Source of the DNA: Flavobacterium sp. 11 | GTDB lineage: Bacteria; Bacteroidota; Bacteroidia; Flavobacteriales; Flavobacteriaceae | Assembly (NCBI RefSeq): GCF_002754315.1 | Contig: NZ_PEFE01000001.1 | Coordinates: 620,001 to 684,000 of the forward strand | Direction: 5' to 3' | Length of the DNA: 64,000 nt | Position numbers and translations under genes: made by a program | In this document: one piece after another, positions 16,701 through 25,210 of the stretch | Layout: each line of letters begins with the position of its first letter | How positions within the stretch are numbered: the stretch's first letter is position 1 | The notes under the pieces: model-generated | Told to the model about the DNA's origin: nothing | Database searches by the model: none | The model's input: the letters and a program-made list of their open reading frames with translations, nothing else

Positions 16701-18278
16701 CTTAAAATAATATTCCTGATTAGGCAATCCATAACGATAGCCACGACCACGACCTATTGGTGTTGTCTGCTTTTCGCCATCACGCACACAAAGCAAAATA
16801 TCATGTGCATTTGAATTTGCCTTGTCTATATAAAAGGTATTGTTTGTCGCAATAATCTTGACATCATGTTTTCTGGCTAATGAAATCAAAGACGCATTCA
16901 CCCGATTTTCATCTTCCTGATTGTGACGCATCACTTCAATGTAAAAATCTTCCTTGAACTCGTTTTTCCACCAAAGCAAGGCTTCTTCAGCTTGGTTTTC
17001 ACCAATATTTAAAATCTTATTTGGTATTTCGCCATAAAGATTTCCGGACAAAACAATAATATCTTCTTTGAATTCCTGAATGACTTTCCTGTCGATTCTG
17101 GGAACATAATAAAACCCTTCCGTATACGCGATGGAAGACATTTTAGCCAAATTATGATAGCCTTTTTTGGTCTTCGCCAAAAGTACTATTTGGTACCCAT
17201 TGTCCTTAACCGACTTGTTTTTATGGTCTTCACAAACAAAAAATTCACAACCTACTATTGGTTTCATCGGAACTTCGGTAGGCTCTTCACCATTTTCGAT
17301 TGCCGCTTTATTCTTGGCTTCAGCCGCTTTATTATGGTATAAAATATCACGGACAAAATGAAAAGCACCCATCAAATTCGCATGATCCGTCATAGCAACC
17401 GCAGGCATTTTTTGTTGTGCCGCCGCTTTTACCAATGCCGCAATGCTAATCGTAGATTGTAACACCGAAAACTGCGTATGATTGTGCAAATGCACAAAAG
17501 GCGCATCAATAAGCACCTTTTTATTCTCAGAAAGTTCTGCTCTTGAAACGGCTGGCGCTTGTTTTTCGCCAAACTGCTGACGGATTTTATCCGAAGCTTC
17601 CTTGAGATTGATATGTTTTAAACCAATGAGCTTAATCTCGCTTGGATTCTTACTTTGAAAGTCTTGAAAATAACTTGCTGGAACATCCAGTTCCTCTTTT
17701 GTAAAAACATCACGACGAATCAACTCCAAGAAACAACGCGTAGTTGCCTCGACATCGGCAGTAGCGTTGTGCGCTTCGCCGAAAGGTTTGTTAAAAAGAT
17801 ACGAGTGCAACTCCGTCAACGTAGGCAACTTGAATTTTCCTCCTCGACCACCCGGCAATTTCAATAAAGATGCGGTTACTTCTGTACAGGTATCTAAAAT
17901 AGGCATCGAACTCATTTGGCTATCAACACCCATTCTATAAAACTCACAACCCATAATATTGATGTCAAAACCTAAATTCTGACCTACAATAAATTTGGCT
18001 TTGCCTAAAGCAATATTGAATTTTTCCAAAACTTCTGCTAGCGAAATACCATCGGCTTCCGCCAATTCAGTCGAAATACCGTGGATTCGTTCCGCGTCAT
18101 ACGGAATATTAAAACCTTCGGGTTTTACCAAATAATCTTGATGCTCGATGAGTTTTCCCATATCATCGTGCAACTGCCAAGCGATTTGAATACAACGCGG
18201 CCAGTTATCCGTATCTGAAATTGGAGCGCCCCAACGCTTTGGTAATCCTGTAGTTTCGGTATCGAATATTAAGTACAT
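13734..18278 (-). CDS. dnaE: DNA polymerase III alpha subunit with N-terminal proofreading exonuclease
   Basis: Replicative polymerase of 1514 residues. It begins with a DnaQ-type DEDDh exonuclease domain (FDTETTG at residues 4-10, later HNATADVEAT; domain about 1-185), then the PHP domain (HLHNHTQFSVL from about 263), the C-family palm and fingers with the catalytic PDIDIDFDDEGR, the tandem HhH region and a C-terminal OB-type domain. The epsilon-like exonuclease is therefore fused in front of alpha. The start at 18278 (ATG, MYLIFDTETTG) is chosen over an upstream ATG at 18374 because the extension is unrelated to the family and spans a possible -7 box (rc TAAATTTG, 18329-18336). Confidence 0.95.
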   Translation of the reverse strand: MYLIFDTETTGLPKRWGAPISDTDNWPRCIQIAWQLHDDMGKLIEHQDYLVKPEGFNIPYDAERIHGISTELAEADGISLAEVLEKFNIALGKAKFIVGQNLGFDINIMGCEFYRMGVDSQMSSMPILDTCTEVTASLLKLPGGRGGKFKLPTLTELHSYLFNKPFGEAHNATADVEATTRCFLELIRRDVFTKEELDVPASYFQDFQSKNPSEIKLIGLKHINLKEASDKIRQQFGEKQAPAVSRAELSENKKVLIDAPFVHLHNHTQFSVLQSTISIAALVKAAAQQKMPAVAMTDHANLMGAFHFVRDILYHNKAAEAKNKAAIENGEEPTEVPMKPIVGCEFFVCEDHKNKSVKDNGYQIVLLAKTKKGYHNLAKMSSIAYTEGFYYVPRIDRKVIQEFKEDIIVLSGNLYGEIPNKILNIGENQAEEALLWWKNEFKEDFYIEVMRHNQEDENRVNASLISLARKHDVKIIATNNTFYIDKANSNAHDILLCVRDGEKQTTPIGRGRGYRYGLPNQEYYFKSGDEMKQLFADLPEAISNLSEIVDKIEIFDLAREVLLPKFEIPIEFNDPEDEKDGGVRGENAYLRHLTFEGARRRYPVITEEIQERLDFELLTISNSGYPGYFLIVQDLIAEARSMGVSVGPGRGSAAGSVVAYCLKITNIDPLMYNLLFERFLNPDRVSLPDIDIDFDDEGRSSVMDYVIRKYGSKQVAQIITYGKMATKSAIRDTARVLDLPLFEADKIAKLIPGMMPSKWNLARFLNEDENLIKKAVRPEEYDKIKELIGLANEGDLGGETIQQAKVLEGNLRNTGIHACGVIITPSDITNFVPVATAKDSDLYVTQFDNSVVESAGLLKMDFLGLKTLTLIKDTVKLVKYRTGIDLNPDEFPIDDLKTYELFQRGETVGIFQYESPGMQKYMKELKPTVFPDLIAMNALYRPGPIAYIPSFIKRKNGEEPIEYDLDDCEELLKDTYGITVYQEQVMLLSQKLADFSKGDADVLRKAMGKKMIDVLAKMEPKFISQAMAKGHAKDKLEKIWNDWKAFAEYAFNKSHSTCYAWIAYQTAYLKANYPAEYMAAVLSNNMNDIKQVSFFMEECKRMGLQVLGPDVNESFYKFTVNDNYAVRFGMGAIKGVGSGAVATIVENRKDGKYKSIFDLTKRIDLRAANKKALENLALAGGFDSFLGTTRAQYFHDDGDGITFYEKAIRYGSKFQENENSSQVSLFGDTSEVQIAEPIVPPCEDWSTMEKLAKEKEVVGIYISGHPLDDYKFEMKYFCNAKLEALKNMELHVSKNLAFGGIINNVQHRVAKNGKGWGMFTLEGYDESYEFRIFGEEYLKFRHFFIQNNFTFMKVLVKEGWTDRDTGKKGEPRLQFVEVKQLQDVLETFARKLVVLLNIADLEADFIHRLSHLFQDNKGDNTVTFEIMELEKTKKLVAVAPVEIENEEVAFVDENEDSEMETLEIPETSTEEKVEEVEEIKVVTKLTMASRKLKIKISNELLVELEKMQINFKLN

Positions 18279-18921
18279 ATCTGGATTTGAAGTGTTTGTG
18301 ATTTTAAAAAATCGCAAAAAATGAATTTCAAATTTAGTTTTTTTTAGGGTAGAATAGAAGTAAGTTATCAACAAAAAACAAATTTATTTTCCAGTACTAT
18401 TCTCCTATTAAAACTACAATCACTTTCAACAAATCAGCTTGATAGTATCTTGTTAAAAAGACAAAAAGAGTCCGTAATGATTTTTTGGATGTCGTAGTAT
18501 TTCATCAAAAAAAAATACTGAAATACAACTAAAAAATATGCCATTAACTAAGAAAATCACATCGAAAAACAGTCTCAATAAAAGTAAAATAGTTGATTTA
18601 AAATTAAAAAATAGTTGATTTTAGTTCCGTTTAATTAAATATTCATAAATATAATAGCTTTTTAAAAGCTTTTTTTATCGATTCTACAAATATAAAAAAC
18701 AGCAAGAAATTGATTTTTTATTGTATCTAAATAAAGAATCACACTTATAAAAAAGAAACCCAAAAGATAAAAATCAGTAAAGAAATTCACTAATACGATT
18801 TTGGGTATCGTATATAATGCAATATTAAAAAATAAAGACTTGATTCTTTTTTTAGTTTTGCTTTCATTGTTATCATCTTAGCCAACTTGGCTATAAAAAA
18901 ATACATTAAAAACATATTAAA
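18279..18921. other. Long non-coding leader between dnaE and leuC
   Basis: 643 bp, very AT-rich, between divergent dnaE and leuC. I see no credible gene and no Leu-rich leader peptide. It contains a -7-like TAAATTTG for dnaE (18329-18336, minus), a TAGTTTTG for leuC (18853-18860, plus) without a convincing -33 box, a short AGCTT/AAGCT hairpin followed by seven T (18656-18677), and an AGCCA/TGGCT hairpin 20 bp before leuC. Attenuation of the operon is possible but not shown. Confidence 0.5.
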
Positions 18922-20316
18922 ATGAGTACTACATTATTTGACAAAGTATGGGATTCGCACGTGGTGCGTAAAATTGAAGATGGACCAGACGTGTTTTTTA
19001 TTGACCGTCATTTCATCCATGAAGTTACTAGTCCTGTAGCTTTTTTAGGTTTAAAAGAAAGAGGAATTTCAGTATTATATCCAGAGCGCACTTTTGCTAC
19101 TGCGGATCACAACACCCCAACTATAAATCAACATTTACCGGTTCAAGATGCATTATCTGCCAATCAACTTAAGGCATTAGAAGATAACGCAGCTGAATAT
19201 GGTATTTCTCACTGGGGATTAGGTCACCAAAAAAATGGAATTGTACACGTAGTAGGTCCTGAAAACGGAATTACTTTACCTGGTGCGACTATTGTTTGTG
19301 GAGATTCCCATACTTCTACACATGGTGCTTTTGGTGCAATTGCTTTTGGTATTGGAACTTCTGAGGTTGAAATGGTGATGGCTACACAATGTATCATGCA
19401 ACCGAAACCAAAGAAAATGCGTATCAACGTAAATGGTGAGTTGAGTAAAGGTGTGGGTCCAAAAGACGTTGCACTTTATATTATTTCTCAATTAACTACT
19501 TCTGGAGGTACAGGATATTTTGCAGAATATGCAGGAGATGTTTTTGAAAACATGTCTATGGAAGGCCGTATGACGGTTTGTAACTTGAGTATCGAAATGG
19601 GTGCTCGTGGTGGTATGATTGCTCCTGACCAAAAAACATTTGATTTCCTTGAAGGAAGATTATACGCTCCAAAAGGAGAAGCTTGGACAAAAGCAGTTGA
19701 ATATTGGAAAACGTTAAAAACGGATGCTGATGCTATTTTTGATGCAGAATTAAACATCAATGCTGCAGATATTGAACCAATGATTACATATGGTACGAAC
19801 CCCGGAATGGGAATTGGTATCTCAAAAAATATTCCAAACGCCAACCAAGTAGAAGGTGGCGCCGAAACATATAAAAAATCTTTAGCCTACATGGGCTTTG
19901 AAGAAAATGACGTAATGATTGGGAAACCAATTGATTTTGTTTTCTTGGGAAGTTGTACCAATGGTAGAATTGAAGATTTCAGAGCTTTTACAGAAATTGT
20001 AAAAGGAAGAAAAAAAGCAGATAACGTTACCGCTTGGTTAGTTCCAGGTTCTCACGTAGTGGAAGCTCAAATTAAAGAAGAAGGATTATTAGACATTCTT
20101 ACTGAAGCTGGTTTTGTATTACGTCAGCCAGGTTGTTCGGCTTGTTTAGCGATGAACGATGATAAAGTTCCTGCCGGAAAATATGCAGTAAGTACTTCCA
20201 ACAGAAACTTCGAAGGTCGTCAAGGTCCCGGTTCAAGAACATTATTGGCAAGTCCAATTATGGCCGCTGCAGCAGCAGTTACCGGAAAACTAACAGATCC
20301 TAGAGATTTATTTTAA
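18922..20316 (+). CDS. leuC: 3-isopropylmalate dehydratase large subunit
   Basis: 464-residue aconitase-family protein that isomerises 2- to 3-isopropylmalate with LeuD; the same enzyme can process citramalate/methylmalate. The 4Fe-4S ligands are in [11 protein letters not shown] and the closely spaced CSAC pair (GCSACLAMN) near the C-terminus. The N-terminal family pattern [11 protein letters not shown] and the [13 protein letters not shown] segment are present. It is first in the leuC-leuD-cimA-leuB cluster, behind a long leader. Confidence 0.97.
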   Translation: MSTTLFDKVWDSHVVRKIEDGPDVFFIDRHFIHEVTSPVAFLGLKERGISVLYPERTFATADHNTPTINQHLPVQDALSANQLKALEDNAAEYGISHWGLGHQKNGIVHVVGPENGITLPGATIVCGDSHTSTHGAFGAIAFGIGTSEVEMVMATQCIMQPKPKKMRINVNGELSKGVGPKDVALYIISQLTTSGGTGYFAEYAGDVFENMSMEGRMTVCNLSIEMGARGGMIAPDQKTFDFLEGRLYAPKGEAWTKAVEYWKTLKTDADAIFDAELNINAADIEPMITYGTNPGMGIGISKNIPNANQVEGGAETYKKSLAYMGFEENDVMIGKPIDFVFLGSCTNGRIEDFRAFTEIVKGRKKADNVTAWLVPGSHVVEAQIKEEGLLDILTEAGFVLRQPGCSACLAMNDDKVPAGKYAVSTSNRNFEGRQGPGSRTLLASPIMAAAAAVTGKLTDPRDLF

Positions 20317-20512
20317 AAAATTTCAGAATGTAGATTAACAATTTTTGACCGGAGCTTCAGCGAATTGGCGTAGCATTTCAGATTTCGTTAAAATCGACAC
20401 AACATTCAGTTTAAATTATAGAATATAAAATAATATTAGTTAGCGCTTAAGATTACATTTTCCTCACGGTAAATCAAAAATCAGAAATCGTTAATCAAAA
20501 ATCAAAAATCAA

Positions 20513-21109
20513 ATGGCATACGATAAATTTAATATCCTTACCAGTAGTGCAGTGCCACTACCAATAGAAAATGTGGATACCGATCAAATCATCCCAGCAC
20601 GTTTCTTGAAAGCTACCAAACGTGAAGCTTTTGGAGACAACCTTTTTAGAGACTGGAGATACAACGGAGATGACACTCCAAAAGCAGATTTCGTATTGAA
20701 TGATGCGACTTACAGCGGGAAAATATTAGTTGGCGGAAAAAACTTTGGTTCGGGTTCTTCAAGAGAGCACGCAGCTTGGGCAGTTTACGATTATGGATTT
20801 CGCGCTGTAGTTTCAAGTTTCTTTGCTGATATCTTCAAAGGAAACTGCTTAAACATTGGTGTTTTACCGGTACAAGTGAGTCCGGAATTTGCCGAAACAA
20901 TCTTCAACGCTATTGAAGCTGATCCGAAAACAGAATTGGAAATCAATTTACAAGAACAAACTATTACTTTGTTAGCAACTGGCGCAAAAGAATCTTTTGA
21001 CATCAATGGATACAAAAAGAATAATATGTTGAATGGTTTTGATGATATTGACTATTTACAAAACATCAAAGAAGAGATTGTTGGGTTTGCCAATACACTT
21101 CCTTACTAA
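20513..21109 (+). CDS. leuD: 3-isopropylmalate dehydratase small subunit
   Basis: 198-residue swivel-domain partner of LeuC. The family motif NVDTDQIIPARFLK is at the N-terminus and the substrate-binding loop is GKNFGSGSSREHA. A 196-bp gap separates it from leuC, and its last 40 bases are an ATC-rich repeat (AAATCAGAAATCGTTAATC). It is in the same orientation as the other leu genes and is followed by a strong hairpin. Confidence 0.97.
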   Translation: MAYDKFNILTSSAVPLPIENVDTDQIIPARFLKATKREAFGDNLFRDWRYNGDDTPKADFVLNDATYSGKILVGGKNFGSGSSREHAAWAVYDYGFRAVVSSFFADIFKGNCLNIGVLPVQVSPEFAETIFNAIEADPKTELEINLQEQTITLLATGAKESFDINGYKKNNMLNGFDDIDYLQNIKEEIVGFANTLPY

Positions 21110-21121
21110 AAACAAACAATA

Positions 21122-21173
21122 AAAAGCAGTTATCTTACGCTCAATAGTATTGTTAAGCCAGATAACTGCTTTT
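21122..21173 (+). terminator. Hairpin between leuD and cimA
   Basis: Perfect 14-bp stem AAAAGCAGTTATCT/AGATAACTGCTTTT with a 24-base loop, followed by a short T-rich stretch. It could be a partial terminator or a processing site that separates leuCD from the downstream pair. Confidence 0.6.
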
Positions 21174-21245
21174 ACCTTTTTATAAAACGCAACAGCAAGA
21201 TTTCAAATCACTGAAGTCAAAACCACTTTTAGCATCAAATTTATA

Positions 21246-22772
21246 ATGAAAAAAAGAAAAATTGAAATAATGGATACGACACTCCGTGACGGGGAACAAA
21301 CCTCGGGAGTATCATTTTCTGCTGCAGAAAAACTAACCATTGCACAATTATTACTGGAAGAATTAAATATTGATAGAATCGAAATTGCTTCAGCACGCGT
21401 GAGCGAAGGAGAATTTCAGGGCGTAAAAGGAATTATGACTTGGGCTGATGAGAAAGAATATTCTAATAGAATAGAAGTTTTAACCTTTGTTGATGGCGGA
21501 CTTTCAATAGATTGGATGAAAAAAACTGGAGCTAAAGTCCAGAATTTACTAACCAAAGGATCTCTTAACCATTTAACACATCAGTTAAAGAAAACACCTG
21601 AACAGCATTTTGCCGAAATTGCGCAAACAATAGCATTAGCTCAAGAAAATAATATTGAGACCAATGTATATTTAGAAGACTGGAGTAACGGAATGCGTAA
21701 TTCACCTGAATATGTGTTTCAATATTTAGATTTTTTGACCAAACAACCCATCAAAAGAGTTTTATTACCAGACACTTTAGGCGTTTTAATCCCTTCTGAA
21801 ACTTTTGAATTTATTTCGAAAATTATAACAAGATACCCTGAAACTCATTTTGATTTTCACGCACACAACGACTACGATTTAAGCATCGCAAATGTAATGG
21901 AAGCAGTAAAAGCGGGCATTCAAGGACTCCATGTAACCGTAAACGGAATGGGAGAACGTGCTGGAAATGCTCCTCTTGAAAGTACTGTTGCCGTAATTAA
22001 TGACTTTTTACCGCAAATAGAAATCGGTGTAAAAGAATCTTCATTATACTCTGTGAGCAAATTAGTCGAGACTTTCACCGGATATAGAATTCCTGCCAAC
22101 AAACCTATCGTTGGTGACAATGTATTTACGCAAACGGCAGGTATTCATGCTGATGGCGACAATAAAAACAATTTATATTTTAATGATTTACTTCCGGAAC
22201 GTTTTGGAAGAAAACGAAAATACGCCTTAGGAAAAACATCCGGAAAAGCTAATATCGAAAAAAACCTTCAGGAATTAGGTTTAAAATTAAATCCCGAAGA
22301 CTTAAAATTAGTTACACAACGCATCATTGAATTGGGTGATAAAAAAGAGACCGTTACCAAAGAAGATTTACCCTATATCATTTCTGATGTTTTAGACAGC
22401 CAAACCTATCAAGAAAAAGTTGTTGTTGAATCATATGTACTGTCACATGCAAAAGGACTTCGCCCTTCGACCACTTTATGTTTAAAAATAGACGGAGAAG
22501 TAATTGAAGAGCATGCACAAGGTGACGGACAATTTGATGCTTTCATGAATGCATTGGCAAAAATATATAAAAGCAAAAATTTAGAATTGCCAAAATTGAT
22601 TGATTATGCAGTACGAATTCCACCAGGAAGTAGTTCTGATGCATTATGCGAAACCATAATTACCTGGACGAATAATGAAAAAGAATTCAAAACCAGAGGA
22701 CTGGATTCAGACCAAACAGTTGCCGCAATAATAGCAACCCAAAAAATGTTGAATGTTGTTGCTGCCCAATAA
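21246..22772 (+). CDS. cimA: Citramalate synthase-type acyltransferase (IPMS family)
   Basis: 508-residue member of the isopropylmalate/citramalate synthase family with the catalytic Arg14-Asp15 (TLRDGEQT), Glu144, metal motif HAHNDYD and a C-terminal allosteric regulatory domain. Compared from memory with the Leptospira interrogans (R)-citramalate synthase, the three pocket residues that select pyruvate are all kept: Leu79, Leu102 and Tyr142 (Leu81, Leu104, Tyr144 there), in the same contexts EVLTFVDG, NLLTKGSL and NVYLEDWSNG. I therefore infer citramalate synthesis from pyruvate and acetyl-CoA, feeding isoleucine through LeuCD and LeuB. Automatic annotation would probably say leuA, and a 2-isopropylmalate role remains possible. 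Confidence 0.8.
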   Translation: MKKRKIEIMDTTLRDGEQTSGVSFSAAEKLTIAQLLLEELNIDRIEIASARVSEGEFQGVKGIMTWADEKEYSNRIEVLTFVDGGLSIDWMKKTGAKVQNLLTKGSLNHLTHQLKKTPEQHFAEIAQTIALAQENNIETNVYLEDWSNGMRNSPEYVFQYLDFLTKQPIKRVLLPDTLGVLIPSETFEFISKIITRYPETHFDFHAHNDYDLSIANVMEAVKAGIQGLHVTVNGMGERAGNAPLESTVAVINDFLPQIEIGVKESSLYSVSKLVETFTGYRIPANKPIVGDNVFTQTAGIHADGDNKNNLYFNDLLPERFGRKRKYALGKTSGKANIEKNLQELGLKLNPEDLKLVTQRIIELGDKKETVTKEDLPYIISDVLDSQTYQEKVVVESYVLSHAKGLRPSTTLCLKIDGEVIEEHAQGDGQFDAFMNALAKIYKSKNLELPKLIDYAVRIPPGSSSDALCETIITWTNNEKEFKTRGLDSDQTVAAIIATQKMLNVVAAQ

Positions 22773-22805
22773 TAAATAGAAATACATTAATATAAAATAG
22801 ACCTA

Positions 22806-23867
22806 ATGAAATTTAACATAGCCCTTTTAGCCGGAGACGGAATTGGACCTGAAGTAATCAATGAAGCTGTAAAAGTTTCGGATGCTATTGCAAAAAAATT
22901 CAATCATGAAATCACTTGGACGCCAGCTCTTACAGGAGCTTGTGCTATTGATGCCGTTGGAGTTCCTTATCCTGACGAAACGCATGAAATTTGTATGAAA
23001 GCAGATGCTGTTTTGTTTGGAGCCATTGGACACCCAAAATACGACAATGACCCAAGTGCTCCTGTAAGACCAGAACAAGGTTTATTGTTAATGCGCAAAA
23101 AATTAGGCTTGTTTGCCAATGTGCGTCCAACATTTACATTCCCATCTTTGATTGACAATTCTCCGTTGAAAAGAGAACGTATCGAAGGAACTGATTTGGT
23201 TTTCTTGAGAGAACTTACCGGAGGAATTTATTTTGGAGAAAAAGGAAGAAGAGACGATGGCGAAACCGCTTTTGACAATTGCGTATACACAAGAGCAGAA
23301 GTACAACGTTTAGCTAAGAAAGGTTTTGAACTAGCGATGACACGTTCTAAAAAATTGTGTTGTGTGGACAAAGCCAATGTATTGGAAACTTCTCGTTTAT
23401 GGAGAGAAACTGTACAAGCCATGGAAAAGGATTATCCTGAAGTAACTGTAAGTTATGAATTCGTTGATGCTGTTGCCATGCGTTTGGTACAATGGCCGAA
23501 TTCGTATGACGTATTGATTACAGAAAACTTATTTGGTGATATTTTAACAGATGAAGCTTCGGTAATTTCTGGCTCTATGGGATTAATGCCGTCAGCATCA
23601 GTAGGAGAACATACATCGTTGTACGAACCTATTCATGGATCTTACCCACAAGCGACTGGTTTAAATATTGCAAATCCATTAGCGACAGTATTATCTGCAG
23701 CTATGATGTTTGAAGACGCTTTTGGATTAAAAGAAGAAGCAGAAGCGATCAGAGCTGTAGTTAACAGATCATTGGAACAAGGAATTGTAACAGAGGATTT
23801 AGCTTCTAAAGACTCAAAAGCATACAAAACAAGTGAAGTTGGTGACTGGTTGGTTGCTAACCTATAA
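22806..23867 (+). CDS. leuB: 3-isopropylmalate dehydrogenase
   Basis: 353-residue NAD-dependent beta-decarboxylating dehydrogenase. The N-terminus IALLAGDGIGPEV, the substrate Arg segment LLMRKKLGLFANVRP, the metal Asp residues in ENLFGDILTDEAS and the NAD site EPIHGSYPQATG are all present. In the same operon as the citramalate-type synthase it could oxidise both 3-isopropylmalate and erythro-3-methylmalate, as known for some LeuB enzymes. It is the last gene of the cluster, ended by a bidirectional terminator. Confidence 0.97.
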   Translation: MKFNIALLAGDGIGPEVINEAVKVSDAIAKKFNHEITWTPALTGACAIDAVGVPYPDETHEICMKADAVLFGAIGHPKYDNDPSAPVRPEQGLLLMRKKLGLFANVRPTFTFPSLIDNSPLKRERIEGTDLVFLRELTGGIYFGEKGRRDDGETAFDNCVYTRAEVQRLAKKGFELAMTRSKKLCCVDKANVLETSRLWRETVQAMEKDYPEVTVSYEFVDAVAMRLVQWPNSYDVLITENLFGDILTDEASVISGSMGLMPSASVGEHTSLYEPIHGSYPQATGLNIANPLATVLSAAMMFEDAFGLKEEAEAIRAVVNRSLEQGIVTEDLASKDSKAYKTSEVGDWLVANL

Positions 23868-23974
23868 ATTCTTAAAGTTTATTTGTTTAAAAATTGAGTA
23901 ATAGCTAAGATTACAACCTGAAAAACAACACTCATTTTAGCTTTTACTCAGCTTTAAACAGAATAATAAACAAC

Positions 23975-24007
23975 AAAAAAGGTGTCAATAAAATTGACAC
24001 CTTTTTT
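23975..24007. terminator. Bidirectional terminator after leuB
   Basis: Perfect 15-bp stem (AAAAAAGGTGTCAAT/ATTGACACCTTTTTT) with a 3-base loop and T-runs on both strands, between convergent leuB and the RRM gene. Confidence 0.95.
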
Positions 24008-24025
24008 TATAGCTAGAAAAAAATA

Positions 24026-24388
24026 TTAATATCCTCCTCTGTTTCCACCACCACGGTTATCTCCACCACGGCTGTTTCCACCACCATAACCACCGCGTGA
24101 ATCTCCACCACGACTGTTATTGTTAAAACTTCTTCTTTCACCTTCTGGTTTAGGCTCAGATTTGTTTACTACAATTGCACGTCCTTGAACAGTAGCACCG
24201 TTCAATTCATCAATTGCTTTTTGAGCTTCGTCATCATTTGGCATCTCAACAAAACCAAATCCTTTACTTCTTCCAGTAAATTTATCAGTAATAATTTTAA
24301 CTGAATCAACTGCTCCGTAAGCCTCGAAAGACTCTCTTAAATCTGCTTCCTCAATACTGAATGGAAGGCTTCCAACAAAAATATTCAT
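24026..24388 (-). CDS. RRM RNA-binding protein with Gly/Arg-rich tail
   Basis: 120-residue protein with one RNA recognition motif: RNP2 as IFVGSLPF (residues 3-10) and RNP1 as KGFGFVEM (about 43-50). The C-terminal 35 residues are a low-complexity RGG-type tail of repeated Gly, Arg, Asn and Asp. This resembles the cold-induced Rbp proteins of cyanobacteria and Bacteroidota, which bind RNA; the targets are unknown. A -7-like box (rc TACATTTG at 24412-24419) lies 24 bp upstream of the ATG. Confidence 0.93.
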   Translation of the reverse strand: MNIFVGSLPFSIEEADLRESFEAYGAVDSVKIITDKFTGRSKGFGFVEMPNDDEAQKAIDELNGATVQGRAIVVNKSEPKPEGERRSFNNNSRGGDSRGGYGGGNSRGGDNRGGGNRGGY

Positions 24389-24524
24389 ATGTACTTATTT
24401 AAATAATAGAACAAATGTACTCTAATTTTTTTCTAATCTACTATATATTAGCTTATTTATGTTTTTATTTTAATTTCAAAAAAAGGAAATGCTTTAGTAG
24501 TTTTAGAAAACCAACTCCTCTATA

Positions 24525-25010
24525 TTACTGAACAAGAGAACTAACTATAGGAACCTTATAAAAAACCCCATGTTGAAAATTCACAACCGGATTGGCTAAC
24601 GAGTTGCTATTTGTATTTTTAGCATTAAACTTAAAAGTACCGGTAATCGTTTTATTTACGGCATCATATTGAGTTATCACAATTTGCCCTTCTCCAATTC
24701 CAAAGCCTGTAGAAAAAGTAACCAACCCATTTGTAGCATCAGTGACTGTATAAATCGCTTTTTTGGACTCACTGGTTCCTAAAAAATAAATTTGGGCCGC
24801 GGTAGAAGTAGTTTTTAAGGATAACGTTTCATTTGCAGTAAAGGATTCTATAAGCAAAGATCCATCAGCAGCTAATGTTGCTTTAGATTGTACTCCTCTC
24901 CAAAACACATTATCCTTCATGCCTTGAAGCGAAGGATTATTAAAAGTAACATCTTCTTCACAAGAAATTAAAGAAAAAAGCACGACAATAAACAAAAAAT
25001 ATTTTTTCAT
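24525..25010 (-). CDS. DUF6252 family lipoprotein
   Basis: Outer-membrane-type lipoprotein of about 161 residues. The signal MKKYFLFIVVLFSLISC ends at the lipid-modified Cys, followed by acidic residues. The pattern NNPSLQGMKDNVFWRG near the N-terminus and ITGTFKFNAKN followed by FQHGVFYKVPI at the end are characteristic of DUF6252. Function unknown. The start at 25010 is preferred over an ATG three codons upstream because it begins the signal peptide directly. Confidence 0.82.
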   Translation of the reverse strand: MKKYFLFIVVLFSLISCEEDVTFNNPSLQGMKDNVFWRGVQSKATLAADGSLLIESFTANETLSLKTTSTAAQIYFLGTSESKKAIYTVTDATNGLVTFSTGFGIGEGQIVITQYDAVNKTITGTFKFNAKNTNSNSLANPVVNFQHGVFYKVPIVSSLVQ

Positions 25011-25130
25011 AAAATGCATCTTTTAGAGAAACAAAAGTATGACATTAGACCTTAAAAAAATAAAAATCCACTAAAAAATAAAAACATCGACATACCTAAA
25101 ACATTACTGTTCATTAAAATACCAATCGAA

Positions 25131-25161
25131 TTAGTATTTATCGATAAAAAATGTATCTTTG
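25131..25161 (+). promoter_or_regulatory. Probable rpsP promoter
   Basis: TATCTTTG at 25154-25161 is an exact -7 match; a near-consensus TTAG starts at 25131 with suitable spacing. It lies 49 bp before rpsP, leaving a leader containing TCGAGGTCGAGTACCTC. Confidence 0.6.
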
Positions 25162-25210
25162 CACCCTTAATTAATCGAGGTCGAGTACCTCAAAATTTAA
25201 TCACAAGATT

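Noticed and set aside
18541-18920. Leucine leader peptide and attenuator before leuC
   Set aside because: No short frame rich in Leu codons; the hairpins present are weak.
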